Positions 34,869 through 47,390 of a stretch of 64,000 nt of DNA are shown piece after piece. Origin of the DNA: Strobilurus pachycystidiatus (lineage: Eukaryota > Basidiomycota > Agaricomycetes > Agaricales > Physalacriaceae); contig JAHLMK010000001.1 in the NCBI GenBank assembly GCA_019915135.1, forward strand, positions 3,906,001 to 3,970,000, in the 5' to 3' direction. The notes below the pieces were generated by a model, which searched no databases, had not been told where the DNA came from, and saw only the letters and a list, made by a program, of their open reading frames with translations. Positions within the stretch are counted from its first letter, which is position 1; each line of letters opens with the position of its first letter. The position numbers and the translations under genes are program-made.

Positions 34869-35440
34869 CACGAACTCGATATAGCGCGACCTTGAATCAA
34901 CCTACCACGGACTCCAAACAAACCCAACAATTCCTCGAATCTCTCGAATCGACCCAACCCTCCGAACGACTCACCAGTCCATACTCATCAGCATGGACAC
35001 CTCCACGCCCCATCGCGGGCTGGCTATCATGTCGCCGACCAAGACGAGAGTTTGGAAACGCGTTCTGCCGGGCGCGATATGTGGTGTGTTCGGGAGGAAG
35101 ACGGCCTATACGCCATTTGAATCTAAATGATCGTGAGATGGGGAAACTGAGAAATGTACTATCACATTATACATATCCTGGGACTCTCTCGAGTGTTATT
35201 GTATCCATAGCTTCTACCAATGGTAGAACATGCGACAGGAGGTATCTTCTCCGCGCTGCAAGAAATGTTGAAACTGCAAGTGTAGATCAGCCCTAGTCAC
35301 TGGTACCCGAGGTTGTGCAGCTTGCCAGCTACCGTCGAAATTGCCGGCAAATGTCGCTGCAGCGACATCCTCGCATTTTCCCGGCCCATGACCCGCACGA
35401 ACCGTCCTCATCACCGTCTCCTCCGACCATCATCGTTTGT

Positions 35441-35577
35441 TTTTTCGCCTTCTCCGACCATCATCGTGATGAGCTCGAGTTCAGTTCTGGCTGTTATTTC
35501 CGAATACTTTGACGATGCAAAACACGGATACCTGCTCATTTCGCCTGAGCCTCAAGGGCGTCTTTGTTCACGGCCAG
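35441..35577 (+). pseudogene. tRNase Z N-terminal relic
   Basis: The frame has SSSSVLAVISEYFDDAKHGY, where FDDAKY is a conserved early motif of long-form basidiomycete tRNase Z, and ends at a GGTGAGT donor. It corresponds in position and context to the relics at 16797 and 54818. Following exons to about 36050 are diverged and not clearly assignable. Confidence 0.45.
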
Positions 35578-36545
35578 GTGAGTCGTGCTCGTCGTGGCTG
35601 AGTGCGGACTGATGACGAGCAGAAGGCATAGCGCGGTTCACACGTCAATGCACGCAGACAAAATGAAGCGGCGCGTATCACCTCGCCCAGCCCATGATGA
35701 GGACGTCGACAAACCGGCCAAGAAGACTCGTCACCCAGAGAATGACGAGCAGCCCGTACTCGCGCAAGAAGAGCGCTCGGCCTCTCACTCCTTGCCAACG
35801 AATGTCAAAAAGCCGACTGGATGTTTGATTCACGAAAAGTATGTATGCTGTTTCATCTGTTGAGTACCTTTATTCTCTAACGAACATGTCTAGCCGACCT
35901 GGAGACCCATCCACATCATCCCAAATGGTTCCATCCCTCTCTTTACTGCATCAAGCTCTTCCTCAGAGCGAATTGAATTCTTCATCGGACGCGGCAAGCC
36001 ATTTCCATTGTTCAAGATCATCAACTCTCCGGAATCACTTTCCAGGTATTCGGACATAGTACATACCCCGCAATGTGCAGTTCGCCGTGCGCATTCCCTC
36101 TACCCGTTACCGAAAAACTATCGATCCAGCGGCGCGATGTATGTCTTCCCCAACGAGGTCTCATTGCAGCACCCATTCTCCCGCAAGCCCCGGTCGTGTT
36201 TCCGAGACGAGAGTACTTATCGACGTCTACGCGATCCTGCCGGACCATACGGCTTAGGTCGAGGATGCAGGCTGAACTAAAAGCGGAATCACGAAGAGGT
36301 CGCGCCCATCGGGGATGCAGGCCGCGAGGAGATGGCTGACGAGTGGAGTCCGCGCTATAGTCCCAGCTCCCCCGCTCCCAAAATGAAGAAGCGTAAACAG
36401 GGCGTAGAGGATCCACTGCCATCCCAACTGCTCGCGCTCCAGGAAGACACGTCAAGACCGCCTGTAGGGCTTCACTCTCAGCTCCCGGAATCCCAGGCAT
36501 CCGAGTCGTAACCTTACGAGGGGGAAACAGAGGACGGGAATGCTC

Positions 36546-37166
36546 GCCGAGCGTCATCACCATCCCTTCGGTCGCGCACATCTCTGCTTGTTCAATGGAC
36601 ACGCCGTTCTACTGCCAAGTTACAAATCTGCGCCTTCGCCTTCAGGCCCGAGAGCAATCTGCGGTGCATCTTCCATACGTGCGGGCCCGGCGTCCTCGAG
36701 GATCCGCGCTACGTCGCGTTCATGAACACGTTCCACGACGAGTGCTACCACGACATCGCGTCACGCGCCCACTGTCCCGATCCCGTCACCTTCACGAGCG
36801 CAGCCTTCCAGCAGCTCCGCCTGCCGAGCCTCGACGCGCAGATCTTTGCCATTCCGAAATACTCGTTGAAGCCGGAGAGGGACTAGAGCCGTTCATGGGG
36901 TGCCGGCTGAAGCTGAGCTGTTGACGAATAGTACGACGATTGGGCTGAGGCCGGCGACGGGGCTTCTGCAGGAGGGCGCGATTCGGGATCTGTATAAATT
37001 TCATCCAGCGCTTGAGAAAGCGAACTTGACGATTGAGAATATTTGGAAGTTGGGGTAGTATTGGCTGCTGCCACATGTCGAGAGTTTGAAGGAGACAGAG
37101 GATAAGGCTGAGGCTGAGGAGGATGAGATGGTGGTAAGAATAGGGTATGGTGATGTGGCGACCTAG
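36546..37166 (+). pseudogene. tRNase Z pseudogene with internal deletion
   Basis: It reads ITIPSVAHISACSMDTPFY, then CIFHTCGPGVLEDPRYVAF, RAHCPDPVTFTSAAFQQLRL and FAIPKYSLKPERD with a TAG. NSTTIGLRPATGLLQEGAIR and FHPALEKANL follow, jumping directly to TIENIWKLG and DEMVVRIGYGDVAT. Compared with the copy at 48531-50540, the whole metallo-beta-lactamase core with the HxHxDHH motif has been deleted between FHPALEK and NLTIENIW. Stops and the deletion make it inactive. Confidence 0.75.
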
Positions 37167-37482
37167 TACTTAACATGGATGTATGGGAATCGTCCTATTG
37201 ATCGGATTGACAATTCTTCACGCGTACCTACATAGATCTAGCAGAATTGCATCACATACCGCCTTTCCAGGACGACCGAGGTTTCATTCGGAGACTTGAC
37301 CAGTTGACTCGGAGTCTCGGAGGATTGAATCGCACGTCACTGTCAAGAGAATGTACTGTATTGAAATCCGAGTAAATTACATGAGAAACAAACGAATCAC
37401 ATATCGACATGTGTCTCGTTCCCACGCATTGCCTTCACCTCGCACAACCACGTCCATCGCACAACAGCACTCCCAAACCGCA

Positions 37483-40400
37483 ATGCGAAAGTTCTTCAAG
37501 TCCCTCAAGAAAAGACGCCGCGCGAACCGTGCGTCTACTCCGGCGTCGACGCCAGACAATCACGTATCTACTCCAGCGGCACCCCCCGACCTTGTCAATC
37601 GGGCCTCTACTCCAGCGCTGCCTCCCGACCATGCTAGTCTTGCATCTGCTCTAGCGGCGCCCCTCGACCTTGCGAATCGGGCCTCTACTCTAGCGCCGCC
37701 TCCCGACCATGCAAGTCGTGCACCCACTCCAGCGCCGCCGCTCGATCAGAAAGCCGTGATTGACTGGAAAGGATCAGCCAAGATTACCTGGAGTGGCATC
37801 GAGATGCTGTTGAAGAGGGCCGAGAAAGGACTGGACGGAACACCGCTCAAAACTCCTGTTGGTGTTATCAACACTTTCATTGACCTGGTCCATGTACGTG
37901 GATCTGTAACGACCCGGCTGCTTGTCATGACCTGACCTGACATCTTTGAATAGCAGGTTGGCGATCGCAGGGAAGATATGCGCGACCTGATGTCCCACAC
38001 CCAAAAGCGCCTCGAGCTCATCAATGCCGCACTAGTGGAATCGGACTGCATAGTCGCAAACGACCGCATGGATTTGTTTGCCAAGTACGTCGAAATCTGC
38101 CAGTGCACTTGAATACAACCTCATCTTTGCCACAGGATCCTCATTGAACAAGTCGGTAAACTCCACGCAATGGCGTTGAGGTCCTTTGTCGGCCGTGCTG
38201 CAACCAGCGACAACGACATCCGGGAAATCAAGAGAATCTTTGATGTTCTGAATGAAAGCACAAAGGACTTTCATGTGCGTACTTTCTTGGACTCTACAGC
38301 TGTCCCAGAACCTGATCCTCATCAACTAGCTGGCTGTTTCCCTAAGCATTGAGCGCAGCACCGCTGCCCTCATATCGTCGGTTGATCAACACCGCCTTGC
38401 AAGCTTGCCACGGTCACGCCAGGCCCCCTATGATGCTGATGTCAACTCAGAAGGAGTCAGTGTTACACGTGAAGAGTGCACTCCAGGGACACGTGTCCAG
38501 ATCATCAGGCGTCTGCTTGAGTGGGCACAGAATCCATCCTCGGATACTTTGGCATCCATATACTGGTTGAACGGTGCAGCCGGGACAGGAAAGTCCACCA
38601 TTGCATACTCGGTCTGCAAGGCTCTTGATGATCCCACGGGCATCCTTGCAGCTTCCTTCTTTTGCTCTCGACAACTTGCAGGGTTGAGAGAGCGAAAGTA
38701 CATCATTCCCTCCATTGCATATCAGTTAGCTTGTCATTCAGGCTCCTTTGCCACCGCTCTTCTCAAGGCAAACTTGAATTCTGCCGAATCCTCCTCCTCC
38801 TTTAAGCAGATGAAGGATCTCCTTGTTAATCCATGGCAGGAATCAGCCAGCAAACGTCTTGGGTGTCCTACCTACGTTATTGTTGTTGATGCCTTGGATG
38901 AAGTCCAGGGTGGCTGGGATTTTTTGAATGAGTTGATCTCTACTATTGAGGCTGGTCATTTGACCGGACTCAAATTCCTCATCACAAGTCGGCGAGATCC
39001 AAAGTTGGCTGAAAGGTGTACTGCATTGGCATCTGACTTTGTCTGTCATCTTGAGGAAGTGACAAGACATAATGTTCAGCATGACATTTTCACATTTCTG
39101 TCTGTTTCTCTTCCCAATCTTTGTAGTACATTTCAACTTGAGACCTTGGCACAGCATGCTGATGGTCTCTTCATCTACGCTGCTACTGCAGTCAGATTTA
39201 TCTCACAGGGTTATCCTAATGAGCGTCTGGAATTGTTGAATGGTTTATTACAGACTTGGCCCCTGCCATCTGACAGTGTTGATACTTTACCAGTAGATCA
39301 GCTCTACAGTCAAGTACTGCATGATGTTTTTTCATCAGTTGGGGAAAGACTTCGCAACAGCCGTCTCAAAATCTTACACACAATTCTCTGCACAGAGGAG
39401 CCAGTGTCTATTTGCATTCTTAATGGTCTGTTGGGTCAATCCTCAAATAACATGGATGATGTCAAACATTTTATTGCTGACCTTCATGCTGTATTATATG
39501 TGTCAAAGCATGATGAGTGCATATATTGGTACCACAAGTCATTCTATGACTTTATGTGCAACTCCAAGAGGGCTCTGGATTACACATGTAATATTCTTAC
39601 TCAGCATTCTTTGCTAGCTCTAGAGTGCCTTACAATCATGGATCATAATTTGCATTTTAACATTTGCAACCTTCCATCTTCATTTCTTCTTGATGCTGAG
39701 ATACCAGATCTTGCTCAGCGGATCAAGAATTCTGTCTCTCCTCTTCTTTGTTATGTCTGTCATCATTGGGTGGATCATCTCCTCAAAAGTCACTGTGGTG
39801 CAACATTTGATGTGAAGCAATCTACAGAGATTATCACAAAATTACGCTTATTTTGTGATGGCCAGCTTCTATTCTGGATTGAAACTATGAACATTATTGG
39901 TCAAGGTGGCACATGCTCAACAATGCTCAAAATTGCACGGGATGTATTGGATAGTCAGGTAAGTTTTTGAATAGTATCATCACTTTATCAGCATATATTA
40001 AGTTCATATAACAGAATGAAACAGAAAATGATTTCACAATCCAATTGTCACAAGATTTGAAAGTTGCACAAAACTTTAACACAGCGTTCATCTTCAATTC
40101 TCTAGCATCATCAACTCCGCATCTGTATATTTCTGCACTTGCTACTGATAATAGTAATTCAGCACTTATATGCAAATGGAAAGATCATTTTATTAATTTA
40201 CCAAAGTTGTCAGGTAAGAGAAGAAGAGAATATTTAGTGAGAACAGCAAGAGGACGTAGAGGTTGGATCAGATCTGGCTTTTCCCCAAGTAATTTAGATC
40301 ATTATATCAAACCTGATGATGAAACAGAGGAGCTAATACTGGAGAGACATACAGATAGGGTCTATTCTGTCTCATTCTCACATGACGGTCGATATATTGT

Positions 40401-41597
40401 CTCTGCATCAAATGATAAAACAGTGCGAGTGTGGAATACTGAGACAGGCGATGAAGAGTTGATGCTGATGGGACATACAACTAGGATCAACTCTGCCTCA
40501 TTCTCAAATAATGGACGATACATTGTCTCTGCATCAAATGATAAAATAATACAGGTGTGGAATGCTGAGACAGGTAAAAAAGAGTTGATGCTGGAAGGAC
40601 ATACAGATTGGGTCATGTCTGCCTCATTCTCACAAAATGGCCAATATGTTGTCTCTGGATCATATGACAATACAGTGCGAGTATGGAATGTTGCAACAGG
40701 CAAGGAGAAGTTGATGCTGCAAGGGCATACAGGTTGGGTCAGATTTGCCTCATTCTCATATGATGGTCGATACATTGTCTCTGCATCAATTGACAAGACA
40801 GTGCGAGTGTGGAATGTTGAGACAGGTAAAGAAGAGCTGACGCTGAGGAAACATACAAGTTGTGTCAATTCTGCCTCATTCTCACATGATGGCCGGTACA
40901 TTGTCTCTGCATCATATGACAGAACAGTACAAGTATGGAATGCTGCAACAGGCAAGGAGGAGCTGATGCTGACAGGACATACAAAAGGAGTAAGCTCTGC
41001 CTCATTTTCATATGATGGCCAGTATATTGTCTCTGCATCAATTGACAAGACAGTACGAGTGTGGGATGCTGTAACAGGCAAGGAGGAATTGGTGCTGGAA
41101 GGACATACAGATTCTGTCATGTCTGCCTCATTCTCAAATGATGGTCAACATATAGTCTCTGCATCAATTGACAATACCATTCGGGTGTGGAATGCTGAAA
41201 TAGGCAAGAAGAGGCTAGCATCAGAAGAACATATAGGTAAGTTTATCTGTTCATTATTCTTGCATAATGGAGAGCATATTATGTTTTCTCAAATGAAACA
41301 TCAGCTCGTGATTTCATAATTCATTAAAACCTTAAATACTCTAATTCTCCTCTGATTATGTGCTGCTTGCTCATATTATCAACAGATTCCCTAAATAGTT
41401 TCAATTCTTGGCGTGTGCAAGAAGGCTGGTTGTTATCTTCACAACAGGAAAAACTTTTATGGCTTCCATCCACATCATTTTCTGCTCTCAGAACTTCTCG
41501 CTGTGAACGGGTCATTTCTCGGTTTGGTGATTTTGGTGTAGATTTTTCAGATGCTTTCATTGGTGAAAATTGGAGCAAATGTTATGTTGACCAATGA
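37483..41597 (+). CDS. NACHT-WD40 NLR (NLR3), complete
   Basis: Six exons: 37483-37893, 37954-38084, 38136-38274, 38330-39958, 40015-41236 and 41386-41597. They are in the same phases as NLR2 and give 1247 residues. The start is cationic (MRKFFKSLKKRRR), followed by six rather than four Ser/Thr/Pro repeats and the same predicted MLKL-like helical domain. NACHT has NGAAGTGKST (about 308-317) and IVVDALDEV. There are seven WD40 repeats, more diverged from each other than in NLR1/NLR2 (for example FSQNGQYVVSGSYDNTVRVW), and the conserved tail ending SKCYVDQ. A full-length receptor, it differs from NLR2 most in sensor repeat number and sequence. Likely ligand: unknown. Confidence 0.93.
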
Positions 41598-41894
41598 TTA
41601 GTGATGTATTTCCTATATCTCATTAGTAAATACTGTTTGGTAAATTGAATAATATTGAATTGATTTTATAATTTATTGTTTTGATTCTATGAGTATATTT
41701 TTTTAGTTGCTGCAGCAATAGCAGGTATGTCATTATTTTCCACCAGAACATTACTTTTGTAGCTTGCCAACTCCCATGGCAAAATGTTAATCAATAATGC
41801 ATCTTTGATATAATTGTCTTTCTCAAAGACCTTTCCATCATCATGCCTACTTTCCTGCCAGGTTACTATGACCATCTCATGTCATCTGCGCTCT

Positions 41895-41899
41895 GAATG
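41895..41899. repeat. Target-site duplication of solo LTR 1
   Basis: GAATG, repeated at 42783-42787 directly after the LTR. Confidence 0.85.
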
Positions 41900-42782
41900 T
41901 GTCATGACTTGGTCGCGGACCTGTCACGAGATCGCGCACGAACTATAGATTGGGTGCGCCACATAGGAGAGAACTTATCCCGAAGAACATGTCGCGCCAT
42001 CACGGGAGTTGCCGATGGGACGCGATCAGATCACTACGCGCCTCGCTAGCCGGACCAACGTCACATCCGTCGGCCGTCCCCCCCAATTCCCGCCACTCCG
42101 TACAAGCGACGCCCCATTGGGTCGAGGAATGACTCAATGATCGCTATCTTCTGATCAGTCCCGCATGGCATGGGCAACGGCCCGCCCCATCCTGCCCTAT
42201 CCCGCTTCATCCCGCCTTATCCCGCCCATTGTCCAATCAGCGGTGCTCGATCTAGCGCGCCTTCCTTGCTCGATCAAAAGTACCATGCGCAACCGCAGCA
42301 CATCGCTCCCGACGCGTCGGGAGCGCTCCCGACGGAACCTTCAAGAAGAAGAGTTACTCATCAAGAGGTCAACGTATAAATACAGACGCTCTTTGTAGTA
42401 GATAGACAGACTTCGTCCTTATCAAGTTTCCTTCCGCATTCTCTTGCCGGATACTCTGACTCCCTCTGAGCAAGGGCTCCCCCCATGCCCTCCCTCGGTA
42501 ACTCCGGTATCGCCCCCCACTCCTTGAACGAAGGATCCCAATGCACCACATCTCGGACCGGGTCCGATGAGCCGCGCAACACCAGGAGACGGGGTCTCCT
42601 GGGTGTTCACTCTCTGGGCGATACGGAGGGGCATCCGTCGAGGACCTCCGCAATCCCTCCCAAGCGACCGGATGAATGTGTTCCGGAGATATGCGTGTTG
42701 TGCCCGCAGGAAAGCCACGGTTGGAGCGTAGAGACGCGCCATCGTGAGCGAGTCCTTGTCACGGCGGGATCAGGTCGTAACA
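41900..42782 (+). mobile_element. Solo LTR 1 (gypsy-type), 883 bp
   Basis: Begins TGTCATGAC and ends GTCGTAACA with exact 5-bp duplications GAATG on both sides and no internal coding region, so it is the product of LTR-LTR recombination. A promoter-like TATAAATACAGACG lies at about 42375. The sequence after it (42788 on) resumes the NLR-downstream spacer, homologous to 9963 on, which confirms a clean insertion. The LTR is unrelated to that of the element at 2110-8909. Confidence 0.9.
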
Positions 42783-42787
42783 GAATG

Positions 42788-44222
42788 ACAATGAGAGTGT
42801 TCCCTGCCCCTGTCTTGGAGAGATGTGCATTCTGAGCCCATCCAATATTGAGTTGCTCAGGAACAATGTGCTTCCCTCAGTAGTCGATGCAAATGTTGCA
42901 GAAGTAGCAGGAGTGGGCACTGTCATGATTCGTTCCCAGACAGACTACTTGTCTCACCTACAGGGTCCTACACAGCCACACGGCTCATTGCCACAGCCAC
43001 AACTCTGGCTCATAATGGCTGCACACACATCTATGATCTATCTGCCATGCCACAGAAGCTCTATAAGAAGTAGAGCAGGATGATGATGGGGTCTAGATGC
43101 ATTAGGAGCTCCAGAAGCATCTGCACATACTCTCATGCTGGGTCAATGCAGACACTAGGGAACTAGTACTTGTCACAGCATGACAGTAGCTTTTCTCAGT
43201 CTCGGATTGCCTCCCAAGTCATCATACACATTGTTGGAATGACTACAATGCTCAGAAGCAACTACAGCACTCAGAAAGGAAACACACACAGAGTACATCT
43301 ATCAGAGATTGCTCTAGAGACTCGTGGAGTCATCTAAAGGGATATCTATTGAAGGAGAAGCTACAACACCAACACTTGACGCTTGGAGAATCTCTGGACT
43401 GCAGAAGAAAGTTATAGAACCATAGAGAAGGTCCCAGAAGATCCAGGGCGCCTCCAGAACGTCATCCCGCTGCATTGGGCGCTTTGGCTCACTTAGGAGT
43501 TGCTACAGCATGTGGAGCGGTGGGATCCCGCCCTTTACCCGCTCTGAGTCATTCAGGAGGCTCAGAAGTCATCCCAGAAACTTCTTGGCAGCCTATGACT
43601 CAAGCCAAGTCTATACTTAGGCGTATGAGCACATGCTTCCGCCCTTCCCGCCTTCCTGACCAATGGCAGCCCGCCAATTGGGCGCCCTGCCCCTTAAAAC
43701 AGTGGATTAAGTGTCTTCCACAACACCCAACACAGCAAAAGCTCTGACTCAGTCAGTAGCCTATTTGGGATGCTAAAATAGTATATAAGTCAAAGTACAT
43801 TCTCCCCATGTACTTCAGAGCTGGACATTATTGCATATGCACTATTGTACATTCCTTCGCAGTATCCTTTGGCATCTTGCCTCTGCCATTGGGGAATCAC
43901 TCTTGGAGGGGTCCTCTCTCATTGACTGTTCTTGCGTCACTGAATACGCCGTCAACATGCCATGCGACTGGACGCTTGCTCTCATTGATGGTATCCCGTG
44001 GTATCCTCTGTCGAGTGGATCAGGAATGGATATGGATGGATCTCTCAGACACTGGCTGCATATTGCTCTTGTCAAGGACGAGGCAATGGTACAGTCAGTG
44101 TTGGATTGTTGTCTGCGCATTGAGAGTGCTAGACATTGATCCTTGCTTGTGTAGCGCTGCCCCAAAGGCATGTGACAAATAGCGCAGATGAATAGGACCC
44201 ACAACGAAATAATGGATCTATC
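42788..44222. other. Spacer between the two solo LTRs
   Basis: The first 130 bp continue the spacer shared with the other modules. Beyond that I see no known gene. A possible additional LTR remnant begins TGTTGGAATGAC at 43232, with TATATAAG near 43785, but no matching end or target duplication was found. An open frame at 43831-44139 has no recognised family. Confidence 0.35.
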
Positions 44223-44227
44223 GTTGA

Positions 44228-45110
44228 TGTTACGACCTGATCCCGCCGTGACAAGGACTCGCTCACGATGGCGCGCCTCTACGCTCCAACCGTGGCTTTC
44301 CTGCGGGCACAACACGCATATCTCCGGGACGCTTCCGTCCAGTCGCTTGGGAGGGATCGCGGAGGACCTCGACGGATGCTCCTCCGTATCGCCCAGAGAG
44401 TGAACACCCAGGAGACCCCGTCTCCTGGTATCGCGCGCTTCATCGGACCCGGTCCGAGATGTGGCGCATTGAGATCCTTCGTTCGAGGAGTGGGGGGCGA
44501 TACCGGAGTCACCGAGGGAGGGCATGGGGGGAGCCCTTGCTCAGAGGGAGTCAGAGTATCCGGCAAGAGAATGCGGAAGGAAACTTGATAAGGACGAAGT
44601 CTGACTATCTACTACAAAGAGCGTCTGTATTTATACGTCGACCTCTTGATGAATAACTCCTCTTCTCGAAGGTTCCGTCGGGAGCGCTCCCGACGCGTCG
44701 GGAGCGATGTGCTGCGGTAGCGCATGGTACCTTTGATCGAGCAAGGAAGGCGCGCTAGATCGAGCACCGCTGATTGGACGATGGGCGGGATAAGGCGGGA
44801 TGAAGCGGGATAGGGCGGGCCGCCGCCCATGCCATGCGGGACTGATCAGAAGATAGCAATCATTGAGTCATTCCTCGACCCAATGGGGCGTCGCTCGTAC
44901 GGAGTGGCGGGAATCGAGGGAGGCGGCCGACGGATGTGACGTTGGTCCGGCTAGCGAGGCGCGGCGAGGCGCGTAGGGATCTGATCGCGTTCCATCGGCA
45001 ACTCCCGTGATGGCGCGACCTGTTCTTCGGGATAAGTTCTCTCCTGTGTGGCGCACCCAATCTATAGTTCGTGCGCGATCTCGTGACAGGTCCACGACCG
45101 AGTCATGACA
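44228..45110 (-). mobile_element. Solo LTR 2 (same family, inverted), 883 bp
   Basis: Same length and about 95% identical by eye to solo LTR 1 but in opposite orientation. It has its own exact 5-bp duplication GTTGA at 44223-44227 and 45111-45115, so it is an independent insertion and not an inversion product. The reverse-strand TATAAATACAGACG promoter is at about 44635. Confidence 0.9.
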
Positions 45111-45115
45111 GTTGA

Positions 45116-46140
45116 GCAAGACAACAGCTGGACAGTATGAACAGGAGTCTCGCTAGGCAGAGTGCCTGGGAGGTCTCCTGGCCTCTACTCCGAGGACGGC
45201 TTTGGAACATGGGATTCACATATGGAGGTGTGCAGTTGCCGTGTGGCGCTGTATGAGCTTGGGCACGTAAGGGTGCGGGCTCAGGTTCTAACAGGATTGT
45301 GGCAAGGCTGAGAAGGAGGAGGAGGATTAATAAATGTGATTTCTTGCTGCATGCTTGATAGTTCCATCTTGTAGTATACTTTGAGAATGACTCTACTTCT
45401 TGTCTTAACTTCATATCATGGCAAACTTAGCACAGAGCACTCTTAAATTGATTAATGGCAAACTTACCCCATGTGAGGTAGCCAAATATTTGGAAGGATG
45501 TTGGTTGAAGGTTATGTAGGCTTTGTTTTCCAACCACCATCATCCACCTCCAATTGCGCATTTCCCCACCAAGTCAAGCAACTGGTAAGCCGTCTCTTCT
45601 TGCATCATTGCTGTTTCTTTTTTTTTGCGGGGCGCCTTCATCCTTTCATGTGGGCGCCCGACAACTTGGCAATTGGGATGCGACTGCCCGGCACATGGAG
45701 GAAATGGCGCTCCCTCTCCTTGCCTTTTTTACTTCTTCTTTACTGGTCTGCACATGGAGGCCCGACAACTTGGTGTTTGGAACGCGGCCGTCTCTTGTGT
45801 GCAGACCATGACCTTTTTTTCCTCATGATTCTTGACCCCCCTTGCGTGCAGACCCTTGCTTACTCATTCTGTCAATGCAATGGTCCGCACAACACGCTCT
45901 GGTCGCGTCTACATGTCTTTTGCCCTGGGAGAGCCGATTGTTGTGGACGTTGATGTTGCCGACCTCTTCAAGCTGCAATTTGCCAAACTGGACGCATCTG
46001 GCGGGAACGGAAGTGATGACCCCAGATGGCGATAAGAGCCGCAAGGACCCGTTCTTTGCCATGTGTCATGACCCGTCTGCGCCACAGGCGCCTTGCCAAG
46101 CAAGACTCCGCTGACAATTTGTGAGTGCTTGTTCTGTGGT
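45116..46140. other. Unassigned region
   Basis: No family recognised. A plus-strand frame at 45880-46035 (VRTTRSGRVYMSFALGEPIV, then VVDVDVADLFKLQFAKLDAS) has protein-like composition and may be an exon, but I cannot place it. Short sequences near 45460-45510 resemble, inverted, the region near 46880, possibly ends of a degraded element. Confidence 0.3.
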
Positions 46141-46144
46141 GCAG

Positions 46145-47262
46145 CGGAAACATGGTAAACTTACCTCGTACTCCGCCACCAGCTCCTCCAAGGTCTCAAC
46201 ATAGAAATTATGGACAAAATTCTTGATCTTATGTGCAGTGGGAAGCTTGTTCTAGCGGGTCTTGGGCCGGAAGATGATGAACTGGTTGCAGAAGTGGATG
46301 TTTTCTGGCATCTGCCGTAGCAAAAGACTAGCATGGGCTTTAGGTGCGTCACTCTATAATTCATCTCAGAACATACCTGATCCGAAGTGCAAACAATATA
46401 CTTTAATATGTGCTCAAGAGCTCCTTTGACGGAAAACTCTCTTGGACGAGCCGCGGGGTCGAAGCCCATGGATGTTAACTTCCTCGTATTTGGATTGATT
46501 CCTGCTGCAGCGGCAGTCTTTTCCGCCAAAAGCTTTGTGGGCATGGCCGCATCCCGCAGTACCACACCCTTTTCCTCGCACGTCTTCTTGTAGTGGTCCC
46601 AGTATTGACGCATGTGGTGGCGAAGCGAGGTGTTGGACCCTACGTGAAAGCAACTCTGCTCGCCATTGCGAGCTACATAGGTGGCGTCATTACTAGACTT
46701 GGTGAGTACACTGCTTATGAGGTACAACTATTCCGCTTACTGGCAGGTCAGGCAAAATTGACCGCGTGCCGGAGCTCCTGCACCAAATGCATGGGATCCC
46801 TTGGGCCCAAAGAATAGGTCAAGGTCATTGGCAACCTCCCTGACTACCACCATGTTGCTAATGGCAGCCATATAGCCAACATCCTACCTCTCCATAAGTG
46901 GTAAGTTTACCATGGAGCATTAGGACTCACCACATCACCTTCAGCTGTGATCGATACCTGCAAAGGGGCAGCAGCTTTTTTTTTGTTGCACGTTTGACTG
47001 CCTTGGTCTTGCCTTTTACTGATGCCGCCGTTGCCTCCACCTGCGCCGCCTTATCTGTCTTGCGTCTCTTCCATTTTGGCGGTGCAAGTTTGGGTTTGGG
47101 TTTGGGTTCGAATTCAGATTCTGGCTCAGAAGACTCCCCTTTGTCGGATCCTCCTTCTCCACTGCTGTCAGTGCTTTTTGTCACCATTGTCCGCATTTTG
47201 AGTCTGACTCTCAACCCTGACAGGCAGTTTTGTCCGCATTTTGGAGCCGACATTGGGGCCAA
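46145..47262 (-). pseudogene. BED-finger/hAT-like N-terminal protein, broken
   Basis: On the minus strand the pieces, in order, are a basic Lys-rich exon (KWKRRKTDKAAQ), MAAISNMVVVREVANDL, ARGQFCLTCQ at a GTAAGC donor, then SNDATYVARNGEQ, FHVGSNTSLRHHMRQYWDHY, FSVKGALEHILKYIVCTSDQ and RQMPENIHFCNQFIIFRPKT. A TAG follows, then TAHKIKNFVHNFYVETLEEL. The CxxC...HxxH layout and the later order fit a family common in Agaricomycetes related to hAT transposase N-termini. The stop near 46255 and the absence of any catalytic part indicate a relic. Confidence 0.5.
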
Positions 47263-47390
47263 AATTTACAAAATTTGTCCACATTTTCTGTCTGACTACT
47301 TGGCTGTATAAACACGGGTCCTACCGTGGCTGTGCGTCTGATTTCCCACGTTCAGGCCAAGCCGAGAAATGCCCACCACCATAATCATAA

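Noticed and set aside
43232..43850. Possible Copia-type solo LTR starting TGTTGGAATGAC
   Set aside because: A TATA-like sequence is present, but no matching end or 5-bp target duplication could be found, so it is not called as an element.
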